Source: Komagataeibacter sucrofermentans DSM 15973 (GTDB lineage: Bacteria; Pseudomonadota; Alphaproteobacteria; Acetobacterales; Acetobacteraceae). Taken from it: a stretch of DNA of 64,000 nt. Shown piece after piece: positions 1 to 10,094 of the stretch. The DNA is taken from the NCBI RefSeq assembly GCF_040581405.1, contig NZ_CP137157.1:2602001-2666000 (forward strand), read 5' to 3'. The notes beneath the pieces are model-generated. The model made no database searches. It worked only from the letters and a program-made list of their open reading frames with translations, and had not been told where the DNA came from. The translations under genes were made by a program, and so were the position numbers. How positions within the stretch are numbered: the stretch's first letter is position 1; each line of letters opens with the position of its first letter.

Positions 1-339
1 GGCCTGACCGGACAGACCACCACCAACGACCGTGCAGTACACGTCGAACTGGTTGTAGCGGTCAGCCACCAGGAAGGGCTGCGTGATCAGCATGCGCAGC
101 ACGGGGCGCGCGAAGTAGGTGCCGACCGGACGGCCATTGACGATGATGTCGCCCTTGCCCGGCTTGATCCACACGCGGGCCACGGCATCCTTACGGCGGC
201 CGGTGGCGTAGGCACGGCCCTGCGCATCGCGCTTGGCTTCATAAACCGGAGCGGCTTCCTGCGCGGACGTCACCTGACCGGAAGCAACGGCTTCCTTGAG
301 GTCAGCGAGCGTGCCTGTACGTTCTTGGGTTTCAGACAT
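1..339 (-). CDS. rpsI: 30S ribosomal protein S9 (5' part; 3' end outside window)
   Basis: Reading leftwards from the ATG at 339 gives about 113 residues before the window edge. They include the S9 segment [18 protein letters not shown] followed by [17 protein letters not shown], which is diagnostic. S9 binds 16S rRNA in the small-subunit head and its C-terminal tail (not in view) contacts P-site tRNA. The start lies 5 nt after the rplM stop, so rplM and rpsI form the usual two-gene operon and are probably translationally coupled. The N-terminus carries about 25 acidic and neutral residues before the core, as is common in alphaproteobacterial S9. Confidence 0.97.
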   Translation of the reverse strand, partial: MSETQERTGTLADLKEAVASGQVTSAQEAAPVYEAKRDAQGRAYATGRRKDAVARVWIKPGKGDIIVNGRPVGTYFARPVLRMLITQPFLVADRYNQFDVYCTVVGGGLSGQA

Positions 340-344
340 ATGGT

Positions 345-827
345 TCAGCCCCCGACCTTCTGGGTGTTGACGGCATTCTTGCGGTTGAGCGATGCAACAT
401 CGAGAACCTGCGGCTTCTGCCCGTCATGCGGGTGCTCGGCGCCGGCATAGACATACAGGTGCTTCATCTGCGCGCGCTGCAGCGGGCCGCGCGTGATCAT
501 GCGCTCGATGGCCTTGCGCACGACATGGCCGGGGTTCTTGCCGGTCAGGCGCTGGGTGATGGTGCGCTCCTTGATCCCACCGGGGTAGCCGGTGTGATAA
601 TGGAACAGCTTCTGGTCAACCTTGTTGCCGGTCAGGCGAACCTTCTCGGCGTTGATGATGACGATATTGTCGCCACAATCAACGTGCGGGGTGAACTGCG
701 GCTTGTGCTTGCCGCGCAGGCGCTGGGCAACGATGGCGGCCAGACGGCCAAGAACGAGGCCTTCGGCGTCGATCAGGGTCCAGCCACGCGTCACCTCGGC
801 GGGCTTCAGCGAAAGTGTGGTCTTCAT
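345..827 (-). CDS. rplM: 50S ribosomal protein L13
   Basis: The 160-residue product carries the L13 landmarks [16 protein letters not shown] near the N-terminus, [16 protein letters not shown] in the middle and the [22 protein letters not shown] block. L13 is an early 23S rRNA-binding assembly protein of the large subunit. At 160 residues it is somewhat longer than the roughly 142 of Escherichia coli, with the extra length at the C-terminus. It is the first gene of an operon with rpsI, driven by a good vegetative promoter at 873-901. The ATG at 827 is the only sensible start for the conserved N-terminus. Confidence 0.98.
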   Translation of the reverse strand: MKTTLSLKPAEVTRGWTLIDAEGLVLGRLAAIVAQRLRGKHKPQFTPHVDCGDNIVIINAEKVRLTGNKVDQKLFHYHTGYPGGIKERTITQRLTGKNPGHVVRKAIERMITRGPLQRAQMKHLYVYAGAEHPHDGQKPQVLDVASLNRKNAVNTQKVGG

Positions 828-872
828 GGATCTAGTGTTCCGTCCAGTAATGTAGCGGTAACAGGTGGCGCG

Positions 873-901
873 TTATCAGCCGCATCATGTGCAAACGTCA
901 A
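873..901 (-). promoter_or_regulatory. sigma70-type promoter of rplM-rpsI
   Basis: On the minus strand a TTGACG hexamer (896-901) is followed after exactly 17 nt by TGATAA (873-878). This is a good vegetative promoter geometry about 45 nt upstream of the rplM start. Transcription would begin near 866. The call rests on sequence pattern only. Confidence 0.6.
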
Positions 902-949
902 GCACATAATCCGTTCCGAGCGGCATTTTTCCGCTAAAAAATCGTGTGT

Positions 950-963
950 GGTATCATGATACC
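950..963. promoter_or_regulatory. 14-bp perfect palindrome, candidate operator
   Basis: GGTATCATGATACC is a perfect inverted repeat with no spacer. It lies in the divergent region between rplM and the gene at 1059, about 95 nt upstream of that start. It has the size and symmetry of a dimeric repressor site, but I cannot name a regulator. Confidence 0.35.
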
Positions 964-1058
964 GCCATCTTTCGCATCACGACCTTTCCACGAGCGATTG
1001 CCGAGGGGGGGCACAATGCGATAGCAGTCAGTTCAAGGTCATTACGGATATCAGCCTC

Positions 1059-2405
1059 GTGAAGAAACTCTACCCTGCCATTCCCCTGCTTGTACTGGTG
1101 CTGCTGGTTGGCAGCTGGGGGGTGCATCACTTTGCCCAGCACAGGCTTGAAGCCGGCATAGCCGACTTCCGCGCCTCCATCGGGCCGAACGCCACGTTCA
1201 GCTACGCCACGGCCCGGCCGCGCACGCTGGCGCGGGGCGCGCATTTTACGGCCGTTACCTACCACAACCCCGCCATGACGCTGATCGCGGCTGACGTGCG
1301 GCTCGGCGGGCTGACCGGCAACAACGTGCAGGGCGAGAAGATCGGCAGCATCGTGCTGCGCGATGTCAAGATCATGACCCAGACCAGCACCATCTCGCTC
1401 GATGAGGTGGACCTGCGCAACCTGGTGCTGCCCAATACCGACCGCGCGAGCGCCGATTCCAGCCGCCCGCTGGGCTTCGATTCCCTCGTGCTTGATAACG
1501 GCACGTTTGCCAACATGCATCTGGCCATGCCCGCCAGCCAGACCGATGTCACCGTCGCCCGCATGAGCGTGGAGCAGTACGGGATGGGCCGCGCCTCGCA
1601 TCTCGATCTCGACCGGCTGGCCACCCAGATCAACCTCACCCCCCCGCGCCGCATCTCGGTCGAGCACATCAAGATCGACGGACCGGATTTTGCCAGCGAG
1701 GTCGCGAGCCTGATCCAGTCGGGCCACCTGATCCATGAAAGCCATCCGCACACGATGGACCTCAAAAAGGTGGAGATCGACAGCACCCACCCCATGCTCC
1801 AGATCGACCATGTCGCCACCTCCAGCTTCTCCACCGCGACCGAGGACAAGATGGACACGACGCTGGGCAACCTCACGCTGTGGTCCACCGGCACGGATAA
1901 CCAGACAATCCTCAATGCGTTCGGCTATGACAGTTTCAACGGCAACATCCATATCAACAGCACCAGCGACCGCAGTGCCGGGCGGGTGCATCTCGAGCCG
2001 ATGACCATCGAGTCGGCCGACATGGGCAACCTGACCGTGGTGGCCGAGCTGGACCAGATTCCCTTTGATGACATGGCCATCATTCCCGAGACTGCCCGCA
2101 TCGTCTCCGCCGCCATGACGTGGGAGGACCGCTCGCTGGCCAGCCATGTGCTGGCAGGCCTGGCCAAAAGCCGCAATACCGACCCCGAAATCTACCGCCA
2201 GAACCTGCTGGCCACGCTGGCCGCATCCGATGATGCCTCGATGCGCGCCATGGGCCGGTTCCTGCAATCACCGCAGGACCACCCGCTGCAGATCGCGCTG
2301 CGCCCGATGAAGCCGGTCAACCTGATGATGCTGGGCGTGGCCCTGTCGATGGCGGGCGATCCGTCGGTCGCGGCCCCGCTGGGCCTGACCATTTCCACGC
2401 CCTGA
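1059..2405 (+). CDS. membrane-anchored exported protein of unknown function
   Basis: The 448-residue product begins with a short basic segment and one hydrophobic helix (about residues 5-22, LYPAIPLLVLVLLVGSWGV). The rest is a long, soluble, beta-rich region expected in the periplasm. Repeated patterns of the type 'LDEVDLRNLVL' and 'IESADMGNLTVVAEL' recall AsmA- or DUF945/DUF2125-like envelope proteins, but I cannot assign a family securely. The start is GTG (1059) with a weak ribosome binding site. Its TGA overlaps the next ATG (TGATG at 2403-2407), so the two genes are translationally coupled. The function is unknown. Confidence 0.85.
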   Translation: MKKLYPAIPLLVLVLLVGSWGVHHFAQHRLEAGIADFRASIGPNATFSYATARPRTLARGAHFTAVTYHNPAMTLIAADVRLGGLTGNNVQGEKIGSIVLRDVKIMTQTSTISLDEVDLRNLVLPNTDRASADSSRPLGFDSLVLDNGTFANMHLAMPASQTDVTVARMSVEQYGMGRASHLDLDRLATQINLTPPRRISVEHIKIDGPDFASEVASLIQSGHLIHESHPHTMDLKKVEIDSTHPMLQIDHVATSSFSTATEDKMDTTLGNLTLWSTGTDNQTILNAFGYDSFNGNIHINSTSDRSAGRVHLEPMTIESADMGNLTVVAELDQIPFDDMAIIPETARIVSAAMTWEDRSLASHVLAGLAKSRNTDPEIYRQNLLATLAASDDASMRAMGRFLQSPQDHPLQIALRPMKPVNLMMLGVALSMAGDPSVAAPLGLTISTP

Positions 2406-3271
2406 TGTCCTGCCCCGGCCCCGTGCATGTCATCGGGGCCAATGGCCGCTCGGGGCTGGCGCTGTGCCGGGCGCTGCAGGCCGAAGGCCGCGATGTCGTG
2501 CCCATCGTGCGCGACAGGGCACGCTGGCAGGCAACGCACCTGCCCATGCCCGCCCGGCTAGCCGATCTTGCGCATGACCCTGGCCGCCTGCGTCACGCTC
2601 TGCTTGACGCCACCACCATTGTCCTGACCGCCCATGCCCGACACCTGCCCGCAGTAATCGCAGCGGCTCCCCCACAGGCGCGACTCGTTGCCCTGGGCAG
2701 CACGCGCATCTTTACCCGCTGGCCCGATGCCCATGCGCATGGCGTGCTTCATGGCGCGCAGGCGCTGGCCCGCTCGGGCCGCGATGGCGTGCTGCTGCAC
2801 CCCACCATGATCTATGGCGCAACGGGCGAGAACAATGTGCAGCGCCTCGCCGCCCTGATGCGCCGCCTGCCGGTGCTACCGCTACCCGGCGGCGGACGCG
2901 CGCGGCTCCAGCCCATATGGCAGGGTGACGTGACCCGTGCGCTGCTCGCCGCCATCGGGCGCGCGTGGCATGGGCCGCACAGTCTGGTTATCGCAGGGGG
3001 GGATCAGGTCAGCTACCGCGATTTCACGCGCATGGTTGCCGTGGCTGCGGGGCTGAGGCCGCGCCCGGTGCTGCCGGTGCCGGGTGCCGTGCTGATGGCG
3101 CTGGCGCGTTTCAGGCTGCCGGGGCTGCCCACCATTACGCCCGCCGAGGTCCGGCGGCTCATGGAAGACAAGATTTTCGACATTACCCCCATGCGCGCGC
3201 AACTCGGGCTGACGCCCCTGCCGCTGGCAGCGGGGCTTGCGCGCACATTCGGGGCCGCAGCTATTTGCTGA
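2405..3271 (+). CDS. NAD(P)-binding atypical SDR / NAD-dependent epimerase-like protein
   Basis: The 288-residue product opens with a Rossmann strand and the glycine motif VHVIGANGRSGLALCRAL (residues 7-24), typical of the NmrA/NAD-epimerase-like extended SDRs. A conserved LHPTMIYGATGENNVQRL segment near residue 135 corresponds to the usual 'RPTxIYG' strand, and GGGRARLQPIWQGDV follows it. The C-terminal part resembles the substrate domain of complex I assembly-type SDRs (NDUFA9-like), but the substrate cannot be read from sequence. It is coupled to the upstream membrane protein by a TGATG overlap. A degraded intergenic repeat and the convergent tRNA-His follow it. Confidence 0.85.
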   Translation: MSCPGPVHVIGANGRSGLALCRALQAEGRDVVPIVRDRARWQATHLPMPARLADLAHDPGRLRHALLDATTIVLTAHARHLPAVIAAAPPQARLVALGSTRIFTRWPDAHAHGVLHGAQALARSGRDGVLLHPTMIYGATGENNVQRLAALMRRLPVLPLPGGGRARLQPIWQGDVTRALLAAIGRAWHGPHSLVIAGGDQVSYRDFTRMVAVAAGLRPRPVLPVPGAVLMALARFRLPGLPTITPAEVRRLMEDKIFDITPMRAQLGLTPLPLAAGLARTFGAAAIC

Positions 3272-3280
3272 AACGCGACA

Positions 3281-3320
3281 GAAGGCAAAGCCTTCTGGGA
3301 AAAGCTTCAGCAAAACATTT
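3281..3320. repeat. degraded copy of the intergenic palindromic repeat (copy 1)
   Basis: A small hairpin (GAAGGC, loop AAA, GCCTTC at 3281-3295) is followed by GGGAAAAGCTTCAGCAAAACATTT. That second part matches the right arm of the repeat family found intact at 16022, 22947, 43222 and 63489. It sits between a plus-strand gene end and the 3' end of the minus-strand tRNA-His, where it may serve both as a terminator. Confidence 0.5.
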
Positions 3321-3343
3321 CTGATTTTCAGGGAATTACGGGT

Positions 3344-3420
3344 TGGGGCGAACGACGGGGCTCGAACCCGCGACCACCGGTACCACAAACCGGCGCTCTA
3401 CCAACTGAGCTACGTCCGCC
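3344..3420 (-). tRNA. tRNA-His (anticodon GTG)
   Basis: The minus strand folds as a complete tRNA. The acceptor stem is GCGGACG pairing with CGTTCGC and the anticodon stem is CCGGT/ACCGG around the loop TTGTGGT, giving anticodon GTG. The T arm is GCGGGTTCGAGCCCCGT. The tRNA-His hallmark is present: an encoded G at position -1 (3420) opposite discriminator C73 (3347). The CCA end is encoded at 3344-3346. Confidence 0.97.
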
Positions 3421-3463
3421 ACAACTGGAGCGGTTATTTAGAGAAGCCGGGCAGACCCGTCAA

Positions 3464-5162
<1,699 letters not shown>

Positions 5163-5283
5163 GGGTTGGCCTGCAAACATGGGTCTCATGGCGGCTGGCC
5201 TATCGACAGCGGCCCTGCGTTTCCGTAACCATAACCGCCGCGCCGCATGGAACGGCACACCAAAGTCAGGACAGGTAATTAAC

Positions 5284-6744
5284 ATGGCAAAAAAAGCACA
5301 GGCTTCAGCCTCGGTTTCGACACCGTCGCATTCTGCTGAAGCCATCGCGAAGGTCTTTGAAATCATCAAGGAAAACGCGGTCGAGATGGTTGACCTGCGT
5401 TTCACCGATCCGCGCGGCAAGTGGCACCACACCACCCAGTACGTCACCACGATCGAGGATGACACCTTCCGCGAAGGCTTCATGTTCGATGGTTCCTCCA
5501 TCGCGGGGTGGAAAGCCATCAACGAAAGCGACATGATCCTGTTGCCTGACCCGACCACCGCGGTGATGGACCCGTTCTCCGCCAAGCCGCAGCTGATCCT
5601 GATCTGCGATATCGTGGAGCCCTCCACCGGGCAGTTCTACAACCGCGATCCCCGCGCCACCGCCAAGCTGGCCGAGCAGTACCTCAAGTCGACCGGCCTG
5701 GGTGATACCGCCTTCTTCGGCCCCGAGGCCGAGTTCTTCATCTTTGACAGCGTGCGCTTCGGCACCGGCCCGAACTTCGGCACCTACGAGCTGGAAAGCA
5801 TCGAAGGCCCCGGCGCGTCGCTCAAGGACTACCCCGAAGGCAACATGGGCCACCGCCCCGGCGTGAAGGGTGGCTACTTCCCGGTTGCTCCGGTTGACAG
5901 CGAAGGCGACCTGCGCGCCGAAATGCTGACCACCATGGGCGAGATGGGCCTGCCCATCGAGAAGCACCACCATGAGGTCGCGCAGTCGCAGCACGAACTG
6001 GGCACCAAGTTCGACACGCTGGTCCGCTCCGCCGACTTCATGCAGATCTACAAGTACTGCGTGCACAACGTTGCCCATTCCTACGGCAAGACGGCAACCT
6101 TCATGCCCAAGCCGATCTATGGCGATAACGGCTCGGGCATGCATGTGCACCAGTCGATCTGGCGCGACGGCAAGCCCACCTTCGGCGGCAACGGCTATGC
6201 CGACCTGTCTGATGAGGCGCTGTACTACATCGGCGGCATCATCAAGCACGCCAAGGCGCTCAACGCCTTCACCAACCCGTCCACCAACTCCTACAAGCGC
6301 CTGATCCCGGGCTTCGAGGCCCCCGTGCTGCTGGCTTACTCCGCCCGCAACCGTTCCGCCTCGTGCCGTATCCCGTATGCGACCAGCCCGAAGGCAAAGC
6401 GCGTCGAGGTCCGCTTCCCCGATCCGACCGCGAACCCCTACCTCGCGTTTGCCGCCATGCTCATGGCCGGCCTCGACGGCATCAAGAACAAGATCCACCC
6501 CGGCGATGCCATGGACAAGGATCTGTACGACCTGCCGCCCGAGGAACTGAAGCAGATCCCGACCGTGGCCGGCTCGCTGCGTGAAGCCCTGACCGCGCTG
6601 GAATCCGATTACGAGTTCCTGCTCGCCGGTGGCGTGTTCACCAAGGACCAGATCGAGAGCTACTGTGAAGTGAAGTGGCAGGAAGTCTACACGTTCGAGC
6701 ACACGCCGCACCCGGCCGAGTTCGAGATGTACTACTCCGTCTGA
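5284..6744 (+). CDS. glnA: glutamine synthetase type I
   Basis: From the ATG at 5284 the product is 486 residues. It has the GSI catalytic landmarks [30 protein letters not shown] (metal ligands), [12 protein letters not shown] and [12 protein letters not shown]. The adenylylation loop [10 protein letters not shown] carries Tyr415, equivalent to Tyr397 of enteric enzymes. The offset comes from an extra 15-20 residues at the N-terminus ([19 protein letters not shown]) not found in enteric GlnA. The enzyme makes glutamine from glutamate, ammonia and ATP and is the cytosolic entry point for nitrogen. A strong intrinsic terminator follows. Confidence 0.98.
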   Translation: MAKKAQASASVSTPSHSAEAIAKVFEIIKENAVEMVDLRFTDPRGKWHHTTQYVTTIEDDTFREGFMFDGSSIAGWKAINESDMILLPDPTTAVMDPFSAKPQLILICDIVEPSTGQFYNRDPRATAKLAEQYLKSTGLGDTAFFGPEAEFFIFDSVRFGTGPNFGTYELESIEGPGASLKDYPEGNMGHRPGVKGGYFPVAPVDSEGDLRAEMLTTMGEMGLPIEKHHHEVAQSQHELGTKFDTLVRSADFMQIYKYCVHNVAHSYGKTATFMPKPIYGDNGSGMHVHQSIWRDGKPTFGGNGYADLSDEALYYIGGIIKHAKALNAFTNPSTNSYKRLIPGFEAPVLLAYSARNRSASCRIPYATSPKAKRVEVRFPDPTANPYLAFAAMLMAGLDGIKNKIHPGDAMDKDLYDLPPEELKQIPTVAGSLREALTALESDYEFLLAGGVFTKDQIESYCEVKWQEVYTFEHTPHPAEFEMYYSV

Positions 6745-6784
6745 TCCCGCCTTCCCCCACGGGGAACGGAACTGACACGAAAAG

Positions 6785-6817
6785 CGCCGGAACCTTGCGG
6801 GTTCCGGCGCTTTTTTC
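6785..6817 (+). terminator. intrinsic terminator of glnA
   Basis: A perfect 11-bp GC-rich stem (GCGCCGGAACC, 6785-6795, with GGTTCCGGCGC, 6801-6811) encloses a 5-nt loop and is followed by six T residues. It lies 41 nt after the glnA stop. Confidence 0.93.
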
Positions 6818-6927
6818 ATGTCTGGCCCACGGCACGCGCACGTTTGCTCGATTATGCAGCCCGCGCACTGGTCGCAGCCGTCATATCGCCTACACCTTGG
6901 GAGCCTCCATCAGCACAAGGACAGACC

Positions 6928-7971
6928 ATGACCCAGCCACCCCCCGCCACCATGCAGGCCGTGACCGTGAGCGAACCGGGCGGCCCCGATTCGCTGCACA
7001 TCGCCACCGTGCCCGTGCCGATGCCCCGCGCGGGCGAGGTGCTGGTGCGGGTCATGGCGGCAGGCATCAACCGCCCCGACATCATGCAGCGCCAGGGGCT
7101 GTATCCGCCGCCGCCGGGGGCAAGCCCCCTGCTGGGGCTGGAAGTGGCGGGCGAGGTCGTGGCGACTGGCGAAGGCGTGCCGCCCGATGCCTTTCCCGCA
7201 CCCGGCGCGCGGGTGTGCGCGCTGGTCAATGGCGGGGGCTATGCGCAGTACTGCACCGTGCCTGCGGGGCAGTGCCTGCCCTGGCCCGCGGGGTTTGACG
7301 CGCTGCACGCCGCCGCCCTGCCCGAAACATTCTTTACCGTATGGTCCAACCTGTTCATGACAGCGGGGCTGAAACCGGGCGAGAGCATGCTGGTGCATGG
7401 GGGCACCAGCGGCATCGGCACCACGGCCATCCAGCTTGTGCGCGCCCTGGGCGGCACGGTTTACGCCACCGCTGGCACGGACGAGAAATGCACGCTGTGC
7501 ACCACGCTGGGCGCAAAAGCCGCCATCAACTACCGCACCGAGGATTTCCCCACCCGCATCAGGGAACTGACGGATGGCACGGGGGTCAATGTCATCCTCG
7601 ACATGATTGGCGGGGCCTATATGGAGGGCAACCTCAAGTCCCTTGCCGTTGCGGGGCGGCTGGTCATCATCGCGCTGCAGGGCGGGGCGAAGGCGGATGG
7701 CGTCAGCCTTGCGCGCATCATGACCCGCAGGCTGGTGGTGACCGGCAGCACGCTGCGCCCGCGTGAGGCTGCCTATAAGGCCGAAATTGCCCGCGAACTC
7801 GAAGCCCATGTCTGGCCGCTGCTGGCGCGGCGGGCCATCCGCCCGCTCATCCATGCCACCTTCCCCTTGGCGCGGGTTGCTCAGGCCCATAAACTCATGG
7901 AAAACGGAACCCATATGGGCAAGATCATGCTGGACCTGCAACAACCGCCCCGACAGACGACCGGACGATAG
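6928..7971 (+). CDS. NAD(P)H:quinone oxidoreductase, zeta-crystallin/PIG3 family (MDR superfamily)
   Basis: The 347-residue product starts at the ATG at 6928, which has AAGGA 7 nt upstream. The MDR catalytic half contains GINRPDIMQRQGLYPPPPG, typical of the PIG3/TP53I3-like group, and PLLGLEVAGEV. The cofactor half has the SLVHGG-type motif as MLVHGGTSGIGTTAIQLVRALG (about residues 155-175). Structural zinc cysteines are absent, as in quinone reductases. It probably reduces quinones with NADPH in the cytosol. The next gene starts 12 nt downstream, so the two are probably cotranscribed. Confidence 0.93.
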   Translation: MTQPPPATMQAVTVSEPGGPDSLHIATVPVPMPRAGEVLVRVMAAGINRPDIMQRQGLYPPPPGASPLLGLEVAGEVVATGEGVPPDAFPAPGARVCALVNGGGYAQYCTVPAGQCLPWPAGFDALHAAALPETFFTVWSNLFMTAGLKPGESMLVHGGTSGIGTTAIQLVRALGGTVYATAGTDEKCTLCTTLGAKAAINYRTEDFPTRIRELTDGTGVNVILDMIGGAYMEGNLKSLAVAGRLVIIALQGGAKADGVSLARIMTRRLVVTGSTLRPREAAYKAEIARELEAHVWPLLARRAIRPLIHATFPLARVAQAHKLMENGTHMGKIMLDLQQPPRQTTGR

Positions 7972-7983
7972 GAACACAAGCTG

Positions 7984-8775
7984 GTGCTACTGAACGTCAT
8001 TGAGCGCGGACCCGAGGAAACCGGACCCGACACGGCCGGCAGGCCCCCCATTGTCCTGCTGCATGGCCTGTTCGGGCGGGCGCGCAACCTTGGCTTCTTT
8101 CAGCGCAGGCTCGCGCGCACCCGGCGCACGCTCGCCATCGACCTGCGCAACCATGGCGACAGCCCGCATGGCCTGATGGACTACAACACCATGGCGGGCG
8201 ACCTGCTGGAAACGCTGGCCCACCACAACGCGCTGCCCGCAACGCTGGTTGGCCACTCCATGGGCGGCAAGGTGGCCATGACCCCGGCCCTGACCCGGCC
8301 GGGCATGGTGCACAGCCTGCTCGTGGCCGACATTCCGCCCGCGCGCACCGGCCACGGGCAGTTTGCATTGGGCGAGCAGATGCTGCGGGTGCCGTTTCCG
8401 CCCTTTCTCAACCGGGCGGGGGCGGAACGGCTGCTCCAGCATTACATCCCCAACACCGATGTGCGCGCGCTGATGCTGCAGAACATCCGCGTGGGGGAAA
8501 ACCCCGGCTGGAACATCGGCCTGCGCGAGATGGTGGACTCGATGTCCAATGTCGAAAGCTGGCCCTACATCCCTGAAGGCTATACCTATCCCGGCCCCAC
8601 GCTGTTCCTGGCGGGGGGGAATTCGCCCTATATCCGCCCTGAACATTATGCCATCATGCGTAGGCTTTTTCCGTGTTACCGGCTGGAACTGATCGAACGG
8701 GCAGGGCATTGGCTGCATGTCGAAAATCCGGAGAGATTCGCCGAATTACTGGAAAATTTTGTCGAAAGCTACTGA
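7984..8775 (+). CDS. alpha/beta hydrolase (YbfF-like esterase)
   Basis: The 263-residue product begins with GTG at 7984. It has the oxyanion region VLLHGLFGRARNLGFF, the strand IDLRNHGDSPH typical of YbfF-type esterases and the nucleophile elbow GHSMGGK, with Ser as catalytic residue. The late catalytic His lies in ERAGHWLHVENPE. YbfF-like enzymes hydrolyse short acyl esters, including acyl-CoA esters, in vitro. The physiological substrate here is unknown. It follows the quinone oxidoreductase by 12 nt. Confidence 0.92.
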   Translation: MLLNVIERGPEETGPDTAGRPPIVLLHGLFGRARNLGFFQRRLARTRRTLAIDLRNHGDSPHGLMDYNTMAGDLLETLAHHNALPATLVGHSMGGKVAMTPALTRPGMVHSLLVADIPPARTGHGQFALGEQMLRVPFPPFLNRAGAERLLQHYIPNTDVRALMLQNIRVGENPGWNIGLREMVDSMSNVESWPYIPEGYTYPGPTLFLAGGNSPYIRPEHYAIMRRLFPCYRLELIERAGHWLHVENPERFAELLENFVESY

Positions 8776-8801
8776 AGTAGCCTCCGTTACGCATCCGGTC
8801 C

Positions 8802-8833
8802 TTGACAGGCCCCCCCCCCGCGTCAGTTATGCT
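8802..8833 (+). promoter_or_regulatory. candidate promoter with C10 homopolymer in the spacer
   Basis: TTGACA (8802-8807) is a consensus -35. The best -10 candidates are AGTTAT (8825-8830, 17-nt spacing, weak) and TATGCT (8828-8833, 20-nt spacing, better hexamer). The spacer holds ten consecutive C (8810-8819), so slipped-strand loss or gain of C would change promoter spacing. It lies about 70-100 nt upstream of the TonB-like gene. Confidence 0.45.
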
Positions 8834-8901
8834 GGCAACATGCCAGGGCAGGCAGGCAGGCCCCGGCAACAGACCCACATGGCGGAGACCCGCAGCCTTT
8901 C

Positions 8902-10065
8902 ATGACGGTGACACTCAGTCCCTCCTCCCGGCGGCCAGACGCCGTGGAGCCCGTACTGATCCCCCGCGAGCCGCCGCCTGGGGGCGGCCTGCCACGCAAT
9001 GGCCGCACGGAACAGTACAACCCGCCCGCGCGTGAAAGGCTGCTGCCCGGCAACGCCGTGCCGCCGCCACCCGGCTACCGCAAGCTACGCCCCATGATGT
9101 CGGGCCTGATTCGCCCCGACACGGTGGAAACGCCGGGACCAGGGCGCGCGATTGCCATATCGGGCCTGCTGCATGCCGCCCTGCTGGCCGCGATCCTGAT
9201 CGAATCCGCCCATCACAGCCAGCACGGCACGCCCGACGCCACGCGCACGGAGCCGCAGGTTGAGATGGTGTTCTCGCCGCCCACCTCCAGCGGGTTGCAG
9301 GGCCAGTCCTCGCCCGATATGGCGGGCGGCCAGAACGCGCCCCGGCAGCAGCAGACCAAGGAGCAGCAACCCAGCGCGCAGGAAAAGACGAACAACCCGC
9401 AAAAGAACAGCGAGGATTCGTCGCCCTCCGCCAATGCCTCCAGCGAGGATACCCCCTCCGCCCCGCCGCTGAGCGATGCGCCCTCCGACCTGTCGGTGCC
9501 GCAGTCGCAGCAGCAGGACAGGTTCAACCCTGCCATGCAGAACTCCGGCCACGGCAACCGCGCGGCCCAGCAGGCACAGAACCAGTCCTCGCCCAATGCC
9601 TATGCGGCGTTGCAGCACCCGATGAACTGGTCGCTCTCTCCCTCCCCCCTGCCCCGGCGCAGCAAGCAGGGCCGTGCGGGCGGCACGGGCGGGCCGATCG
9701 ACCTTTCGCTCGGGCCGGTAGTGCAGAATGGCAAGATCAATGCCCCCTACTCCACCACAACCCAGATCAAGGGCGTGAGCGACGATTATGGCGAGGAACT
9801 TGAACGCTGGATCCGCAGCCACCTGTACTACCCCGAAGAAGCCCGCCAGGCAGGCGAAGAAGGCGCGGCCTCACTGCATGTGGAAATCGACCGCGACGGA
9901 CACGTGACCAAGGTGCGCCGCACCGGGGCGTCCGGCTCGTTTTATCTTGACGCCGCGGCGATGAGCATATTCCGCAACGCCCAGTTGCCCCCCGTGCCGC
10001 CCGACATGCAGGGCAACAACTTCCCCATTGACCTGACCATCAACTACATCCTGCTCCGCCGCTGA
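8902..10065 (+). CDS. TonB family energy-transducer protein
   Basis: The 387-residue product has a cytoplasmic Pro-rich N-terminus of about 80 residues and a single membrane helix near residues 86-100 (IAISGLLHAALLAAILIES). A long Gln/Ser/Pro-rich periplasmic linker follows (about 105-290), then a C-terminal TonB domain (about 300-387, LERWIRSHLYYPEEARQAGEEGAASLHVEIDRDG onward). The YPxxAR motif and the closing hydrophobic strand INYIL are characteristic. TonB proteins couple the inner-membrane ExbBD proton channel to outer-membrane receptors. No exbB/exbD pair lies beside it. The unusually long cytoplasmic N-terminus suggests a dedicated variant rather than the main TonB. Confidence 0.85.
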   Translation: MTVTLSPSSRRPDAVEPVLIPREPPPGGGLPRNGRTEQYNPPARERLLPGNAVPPPPGYRKLRPMMSGLIRPDTVETPGPGRAIAISGLLHAALLAAILIESAHHSQHGTPDATRTEPQVEMVFSPPTSSGLQGQSSPDMAGGQNAPRQQQTKEQQPSAQEKTNNPQKNSEDSSPSANASSEDTPSAPPLSDAPSDLSVPQSQQQDRFNPAMQNSGHGNRAAQQAQNQSSPNAYAALQHPMNWSLSPSPLPRRSKQGRAGGTGGPIDLSLGPVVQNGKINAPYSTTTQIKGVSDDYGEELERWIRSHLYYPEEARQAGEEGAASLHVEIDRDGHVTKVRRTGASGSFYLDAAAMSIFRNAQLPPVPPDMQGNNFPIDLTINYILLRR

Positions 10066-10094
10066 AAGCACGGGCAGAAGGAGATTTCATCGCC

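Noticed and set aside
954-2267. A 437-codon minus-strand frame opposite the gene at 1059
   Set aside because: Shadow frame. The plus-strand frame has a membrane anchor, sensible composition and coupling to the next gene.
5305-6819. A 504-codon minus-strand frame opposite glnA
   Set aside because: glnA is certain, and this frame has shadow composition.
8902-10065. Naming the TonB-like gene tonB
   Set aside because: It has no exbBD neighbours and an unusually long cytoplasmic N-terminus, so it may be a paralogue. I left the symbol empty.
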